Positions 6,402 through 11,457 of a stretch of 11,457 nt of DNA are shown here, in pieces. The notes beneath the pieces were generated by a model that saw nothing but the letters and a program-made list of their open reading frames with translations, ran no database searches and was not told the origin of the DNA. This stretch comes from Cytauxzoon felis (lineage: Eukaryota > Apicomplexa > Aconoidasida > Piroplasmida > Theileriidae). Location of the stretch: the NCBI GenBank assembly GCA_020283715.1, contig JAIQCW010000358.1:1-11457 (forward strand), in the 5' to 3' direction. The translations under genes and the position numbers were made by a program. Within the stretch, counting starts at the first letter, position 1; each line of letters begins with the position of its first letter.

Positions 6402-9218
6402 TTATTTGATGCGATAGAATTGGCAATTATGTGGATTATAATGTGTAGCTGATTGATTATGATGAGTATATATTGTTGTACTTACAGTTGACATCGTATG
6501 TGATTTTGATATCTACATCACGTTTATTATTAGGATTTTTACGTATTGATATGATACCATTAATATGATCATTAATTTGTACATTGATATCAGATTTGGT
6601 ATATAAAATAGTTTGTTTCCAATGTGTATTGAATGATTTTGGATTTGTAGTTAATGTGAGTGGTTTATTACAACATGTAAAGATAACATCAAACCAAAAT
6701 ACAAATGCATGTATAAAATCATTTTTTAATGATAATAATTGAAAATTTGTTGAAAATTCTGTATCATTTATTGTACAATTATATAAATTTAAATCCTATA
6801 AAAAAAGAATTCTATTAATAAATATATATTATTTTATATATACCAATATACAATATGAATTCGTTACTATAGTATTAGGCTCTACAATATCTACTATAGC
6901 CTCTTCCATTAAATACCCCTTCATTAATGAAAAATCCAATCCATACATATCACTCCACATGTCAAACTTCTCCGTCTATATAAATTCAATCATTATAATC
7001 AATGAAAAAAAATATTAATACATCGAATATTGATCCACCTGAGGTCTAATCCAACTCTTCATCCACTAGGCGTGGAGCCTCTTCTATTTACTTCCCCCTC
7101 CGCTTCCCTGAGATCAGCTGCGGGTATTCCACTTGAGGTCTCCACCTGAGGTCCAATAACTACCAACTCACTGCCACGATCTCCGGGAGTGATTATACCG
7201 TTTACGGGGAGGTAATTGGAGGAGCTGACGGCAGGACGACCTCAGGTGGAGGCAAGTGGAAGAAGAGTTGGGTATGACCTCGAGTGGAGCGTGGAATTTT
7301 CCTCGATAAAAATTTTCTCCGCCTTTGGCGGAAGTTTTATTTCCCCCTTCGGGTATAAACACTCCCGGTGATCGTGATTGAGGTGAGGTTGTATTAGGAG
7401 TTGTATATTGTCCAACTCCATTAGTTGTAGCATCGTTAAATTTGTCTATAGCTGCATCAATATGTGTTGTAATATCTTCTTTAGTAATTGTTTTATCACT
7501 TCCATAAGTAATAGGGTTTTCAAGTTGAGTATTGGCTTCTGTATTAACTGTATTAAGAGCATCCACTGCTTGTTTACCTTTACCAGAAGCAGTGTTAAGA
7601 TTTTTAAAATCTGCACCCGTTTGAATTTCCTCAACCTTTTGCTTAGCAGTATCAATAGCAGTTTTAACTGTAGTAAGTTTAGCTTTATTAGCTTCAGCAG
7701 ATCGGGCAGCTTGAGCAGCGAGGCCATTTATAGCCTCCTGAACCTTAGTTTCAGCTACTTTTAATTGATCAAGTACATTATTCTTAACATTATTACCATT
7801 TACATCTATAAATTCCCCCCAAGTCCCTGCGCTAATATCCCCTGGTCCATTACCATTTGGAATTTCATCTAGAATTACAATAACAATTATCATGACTATT
7901 GTTCAATATAAGAAGAACCAGATACATTAGCTGGGGCAAGATTAGGATTATCATCTGTAGGTTGATCATCAGATTGTTTAGTGTATCCTATAATTTGTAT
8001 AACCTGGTCCGCTGTATGGAATGAAATGGAAGTTAATCCCTTTTATTGAGTAGCTGCTGCATCCTTATGATAATCACTCCTCGCAGCATCTTGTCCTCTA
8101 TGAACCTTTCTATCAAATAACACTGGTTCATTACTATCATTAAAACCATTTTTATCTTCACCACTATCATTTTTATACCACTGTTTCGTCACGAATGCAA
8201 TTGTAAATTAGATCTCTCAACAATATAGGAGCACATAAAATGGCAATGAGATGAGGCATTAACATTATAAACCCCGTAAGAAACATTGCAACTTTATGAC
8301 GTAATCTACTACCATTATCAGGATCCTTATTAAGTTCAATAGTACCAACTTTAAATCCAGTATTATGTGGACGTACTGGTCTATCGAATGTCCAATTACT
8401 CATTATGCTCCCGTATCTCTAATATCCATTCATATTACTTCAAATACCCCCAATCATTTACATCAATCAACTTCCACCTCATTTTCACTTAATCAGTTGA
8501 ATGTTTAAACTAAGCCCAAGCTAATACATTTATATCAACATACCTTATATTTTCCGTCTTCAAATCCTGCGATGAATAATCGTGCTCTATCGGGGAATAT
8601 TAATCCATCTGATTTAAGCCACTATAGATGATGAATTCTAAACACTATGAATTAAACATACTTTATCTCTGCAATATAAAACTGTAGAGAGCATATTTTC
8701 ATATAATAAAAAGTAACCCATCCATTCACTAACAATAATATCGACATGTTCAATATCATCTTGGATATCTTCAACTCTTGATTTTATAAATATAACTTTA
8801 TCACTCATTCCATTAACATGTACAATTTTCTCTGCCAATTTGATAATATTACTATTGTCTATAGCATAAATCTTCTTAGCACCAGCTTTAGCACAAAAAA
8901 GACTTAATATACCCGTACCACATCCTATATCCATAACAATTTTATCTTTAAATAATGATTGATTATTCATTATAGCCTTATGATATATACCTATTATAGT
9001 AATGAAGATCAATATACAAACAACTAACCAGTTCTTGCTGTATCCTTCAACATTTCTTCATGTATACCAATACAACCATATGAATTAAAATATACATCAT
9101 CAACTTGCTCTAAATCATCCTCTATAAATCCAGACCAATCCTCACCAAAAGATTCCAACACATGATCCGGATATAAATCCAATTTTCGAGCAGTTGATGG
9201 ATATTTATTTAACAACAT
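6402..9218 (-). CDS. Protein arginine N-methyltransferase, PRMT1-like, six exons
   Basis: Type I PRMTs transfer methyl groups from S-adenosylmethionine to arginines of RNA-binding proteins and histones. Exons: 9218-9029, 8990-8662, 8621-8544, 6975-6844, 6795-6486, 6448-6402, giving 361 residues, the normal PRMT1 length. All junctions are GT..AG and phase-consistent. Motifs in order: YFNSY (43-47), HEEMLKD (53-59), SAM-binding DIGCGTG (84-90) and YAID (105-108), the double-E loop SEWMGYFLLYE (Glu152, Glu161), RDKWL (171-175), and, in the C-terminal barrel, the THW loop (300-302) and a final YRIK like the family's terminal YRMR. No catalytic residue is missing. Introns 1, 2, 4 and 5 are 38, 40, 48 and 37 bp, but intron 3 (8543-6976) is 1568 bp and holds a degraded Tpr-like gene and repeat copy E. 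Protein homology is colinear across it (GKYK joined to TEKFDMW), so the gene appears intact. Confidence 0.93.
7035..7287 (-). repeat. Dispersed repeat copy E, inside PRMT1 intron 3
   Basis: It runs from CCACCTGAGGT to ACCTCGAGTGG, with the arm at about 7080-7120 and a diverged core (about 7171-7220, TTTACGGGGAGG replacing the usual TTTAGAGATAGG). One minus-strand frame encodes NYLPVNGIITPGDRGSE, then AADLREAEGEVNRRGS before a stop, related to copies B and D. A different frame is used by the open reading frame that enters from the Tpr-like remnant and stops at 7168. The copy replaces whatever originally followed that remnant. Confidence 0.85.
7290..8403 (-). pseudogene. Degraded Tpr-like gene nested in PRMT1 intron 3
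   Basis: The first frame (8403-8173, MSNWTFDRPVRPHNTG..) contains LRHKVAMFLTGFIMLMP, which aligns with LREVSMFLVGFIMVLP at the start of the Tpr-like protein at 2321-3735, so this is a relative. It stops at 8173. Coding continues in another frame from about 8207 (FVTKQWYKNDSGEDKNG..), is crossed by a TAA (8045-8043) and goes on to a TAG at 7896 (..LAPANVSGSSYIEQ). A third piece from ATG 7893 encodes an Ala/Lys-rich, probably coiled-coil stretch (VAETKVQEAINGLAAQAARS) and then runs into repeat copy E, stopping at 7168. None of the later membrane spans is present. Frame changes and an in-frame stop argue for a pseudogene; a spliced nested gene is possible but I found no convincing splice sites. 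Confidence 0.62.
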
Positions 9219-9334
9219 TTAATTACAATATTTTATACTACATTTAAACAATATAATCAACATTAATTTCCTACACATATAGGGATCTATATTACACCAG
9301 AATTAATATCAACTTTATCCATATACTGAAACTA

Positions 9335-9729
9335 TACCTGAGGTTACAATCCTACTCTTCATTCCACTAGGCGTTACACCTTATCATCGTCTTGCAGACA
9401 GCTTCCTCTATTTACTTCCCCCTTCGCTTCCCTGAGATCAGCTACGGGTTCTCCACTTGAGGTCCAATCCAACACAATCTTAACACCATCTTCCATCATT
9501 CCCATGATGGATGATCCATCACTACACCTCGCCACGATCTCCGGGAGTGGCTATACTCTTTAGAGATAGGTAATTAGAAGAGGCTTCCACGGCTAGTGCA
9601 ACAGTGGTTGTAACCTCAGGTGGAGAGCTGTCTGCAAGACGGAGATAAGGTTGTACTAAATGATGGTGTTGTAACCTCGAGTGGAGAGCTGACGTCAGGA
9701 TGAAGAGAGTAGGATTGGACCTCGTGTTG
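9335..9729 (-). repeat. Dispersed repeat copy F, 3' of the CCCH gene
   Basis: It runs from ACCTGAGGT (9336-9344) to ACCTCGTGTTG, with the arm at about 9412-9450, the hairpin TCCATCAT..ATGATGGA at 9492-9511 and the core at 9531-9575. It begins about 78 bp after the CCCH stop codon in the direction of transcription. A one-base insertion relative to copy B (CACTACACCTCGCC against CACTACCTTCGCC) breaks the frame after GDRGEV, so this copy has lost the peptide frame that A, B, D and E keep. Confidence 0.85.
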
Positions 9730-9806
9730 AATTTGTATGATTATTATATAGTGAATATACAGATGAGATTGATGTGGTAAAGTAGGTGGGAATATCCCAT
9801 ATAGGG

Positions 9807-11114
9807 TTAGTATGCGTTTCTTTTTCTTCTGATATAATCGTATTTTTTGGCGGAGTTGAGAAGTTTATTTTTGAGTACATTGGCTGGTATATTTTTGGGT
9901 TGTAGTTCTTCTTCTCCATGTGCGTGTCTGCAATCTTTACCGATTCTACATATTCCTGTTTTCCAATGATGGCAGATTGTAGTTTTCCATACACCGATTG
10001 TAGATCTAAGTTCTTTTTTACCATGTGCGAAATTACAATCTTCATTAGCGCATATACCTCTTTGCCAATATTTACATAATGATGTACGTTTGAATCCTAG
10101 ATTTGCATCACTTGGTATATTATTTGATGAAATATCGGGTAAATTACTATAATGGGGTTTATTATCATTTTTTATAGTAAATGATGTTTTATTTTCTTCG
10201 GTATTTTTTGTTAATTTCTTAATTAGCATATTCCAATTCAATTCATCTAGTGATAAATTATTACTTGCATATGTTGTACTTGATGTATTACCTATTGATG
10301 ATGTTGATCTTATACTTTTCATATCTTCTAAATCTACCCCACTTTTACTATTTAATTTATCCGCCCCATTTTTACTATTCAAAAGATCCGCTTTAGAATC
10401 GAATGAATGAGAGTATAATTCATCAGATACATTTAAATGTTCTAATGATTTTAAAAGGCTTGCACTAAATCCATATTCATTAGATATGAATGGATTACAA
10501 GTTGATGTTGATGATGATTGTTCATTAGAAGATGTAGATAATAATGTTGATGAATATATATCTCTTGTGGTGGTATTTGATGTTAACCCTACATCCAATG
10601 GGGTATTATAATTCGATTTTAAACTTGTAATACCAGTACGACCAAGAATTGTTGATGGAACTGTAGGTATATATGTACCTGATGATGAAGATGTACTAAT
10701 AGATGAAGAATGTAAATTTCCACCATTATTAACAGATGATATTAAACCAGTACTACATTCCATACCACCGGTACAACCTGTAATCTCATCATTAGATATA
10801 TTATGTTTAAGACTACTATTACCAATACCAATAGTATTAGGATTAATAATAGATGAAACCTTTTGTACAGGCCTAATTGGTGCTAATTTTGAACAACTTA
10901 CAACACCACATAATTTCCCACTTAATATATTATTAGATAAATTACCAACCTCATCATCTAAAGGTATAGACCCATCTACACTCGATTCATACCAATTATT
11001 AAAAACATCATCACTACCAGATAATAATGTCAATACCGATGATGCCACCGAGTCATTCTTTGATAACATCGGTCTCTCAAATGATGAACTACCCATCCCA
11101 TTAAATGATGCCAT
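9807..11114 (-). CDS. Tandem CCCH-type zinc-finger protein
   Basis: This intronless frame encodes 435 residues. The first ATG (11114, MASFNGMG) is the start; the frame extends a few codons further upstream without another ATG. Residues 1 to about 340 are Ser/Asn/Thr-rich, low in complexity and probably disordered, as is common in apicomplexan proteins. Two zinc fingers follow near the C-terminus: C347-x7-C355-x4-C360-x3-H364 and C381-x7-C389-x5-C395-x3-H399, each followed by HGKKEL or HGEEEL, and then a basic tail (YIRRKRNAY). Tandem CCCH fingers of this spacing generally bind single-stranded RNA and act in mRNA stability or processing; that role is inferred from the family. The first finger has an x4 instead of the usual x5 spacing. 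Repeat copy F lies just downstream. Confidence 0.9.
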   Translation of the reverse strand: MASFNGMGSSSFERPMLSKNDSVASSVLTLLSGSDDVFNNWYESSVDGSIPLDDEVGNLSNNILSGKLCGVVSCSKLAPIRPVQKVSSIINPNTIGIGNSSLKHNISNDEITGCTGGMECSTGLISSVNNGGNLHSSSISTSSSSGTYIPTVPSTILGRTGITSLKSNYNTPLDVGLTSNTTTRDIYSSTLLSTSSNEQSSSTSTCNPFISNEYGFSASLLKSLEHLNVSDELYSHSFDSKADLLNSKNGADKLNSKSGVDLEDMKSIRSTSSIGNTSSTTYASNNLSLDELNWNMLIKKLTKNTEENKTSFTIKNDNKPHYSNLPDISSNNIPSDANLGFKRTSLCKYWQRGICANEDCNFAHGKKELRSTIGVWKTTICHHWKTGICRIGKDCRHAHGEEELQPKNIPANVLKNKLLNSAKKYDYIRRKRNAY

Positions 11115-11223
11115 TATGACGCGCAATCGTTACAAAGTGAAGAGGGAGATGTCAGAAAATGAAAGAAATATACTAGAATACTATAGTCGAAAGATGTCCC
11201 TTTAAAATATCCAAGGACGAAAG

Positions 11224-11304
11224 GTATTCCAAAACTCGACAATAGTTACTTGAAGGAAGGAAATGTATTCCAAAACAATTCAACAGTTACTTGAAAGAAG
11301 AGAA
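11224..11304. repeat. Two-copy imperfect direct repeat, period 41
   Basis: GTATTCCAAAAC at 11224 recurs at 11265, and both are followed by CAA(T/C)AGTTACTTGAA and a purine-rich GAAG tail. The repeat lies 110-190 bp upstream of the CCCH gene's start codon, in its likely promoter or 5' untranslated region. Confidence 0.75.
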
Positions 11305-11317
11305 TCCTCGTTACAGT

Positions 11318-11457
11318 ACACTTCAATACTTCTACAAATCCTATAAAAACCTCACTCTATACGCTTCGTCACACTTCAATACTTCTACAAATCCTATAAA
11401 AACCTCACTCTATACGCTTCGTCACACTTCAATACTTCTACAAATCCTATAAAAATC
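11318..11457. repeat. Tandem repeat, 53-bp period, at the window edge
   Basis: The unit begins ACACTTCAATACTTCTACAA and ends CGCTTCGTC. It starts at 11318, 11371 and 11424, giving 2.6 identical copies before the window ends, so the array may continue. There are no spacers, so this is not CRISPR-like. It lies upstream of the CCCH gene. Confidence 0.9.

Noticed and set aside
7408..7764. Plus-strand Ser/Phe/Cys-rich open frame
   Set aside because: It is antisense to the Ala/Lys coiled-coil segment; its composition is explained by the reverse complement.
8544..9218. PRMT1 as a truncated 5' fragment ending before the barrel domain
   Set aside because: The missing C-terminal half was found at 6402-6975 on the same strand, with phase-compatible splice sites and no gap in the protein alignment.
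11318..11457. CRISPR-like array
   Set aside because: Units are contiguous and identical with no unique spacers, and the window is eukaryotic.

Overview
The window reads as nuclear DNA of an apicomplexan piroplasm, most likely a Theileria equi-like species. The reasons are short (35-48 bp), AT-rich GT-AG introns, closely packed housekeeping genes, polytopic membrane proteins resembling the Theileria Tpr-related family, and AT-rich, repeat-filled spacers. The species is an inference; the eukaryotic, spliced nature is seen directly.

Layout. Positions 1-915 (-): 5' part of a WW-domain gene with two mini-introns, open to the window edge, its last exon running through a dispersed repeat (copy A). 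916-1221: short divergent spacer. 1222-1698 (+): nascent polypeptide-associated complex beta subunit (BTF3-like). 1803-2161: repeat copy B. 2321-3735 (-): Tpr-like polytopic membrane protein, probably with one small intron. 3780-5480: gene-poor, with a decayed minus-strand coding remnant (about 4030-4640), a stretch of about 85% A+T, and short repeat copy C. 5481-5963 (+): ribosomal protein eL21. 6004-6376: repeat copy D. 6402-9218 (-): a complete type I protein arginine methyltransferase (PRMT1-like, 361 residues) assembled from six exons. Five surrounding introns elsewhere in the window are 35-41 bp and one is 48 bp, but PRMT1 intron 3 is 1568 bp and contains a degraded Tpr-like relative (7290-8403) plus repeat copy E. 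9335-9729: repeat copy F. 9807-11114 (-): tandem CCCH zinc-finger protein. 11224-11457: direct and tandem repeats upstream of it.

The housekeeping genes serve translation and RNA biology (eL21, NAC-beta, PRMT1, CCCH protein) but form no operon; this is core chromosome into which lineage-specific material has spread. The most unusual element is a modular GC-richer repeat of about 250-390 bp. All six copies share one orientation. Five lie just 3' of, or inside the 3' end of, a minus-strand gene. In four copies the minus-strand frame is open and encodes a related peptide, and in copy A that peptide forms the C-terminal part of the WW protein. This looks like a mobile or conversion-driven 3'-end module that can be translated.
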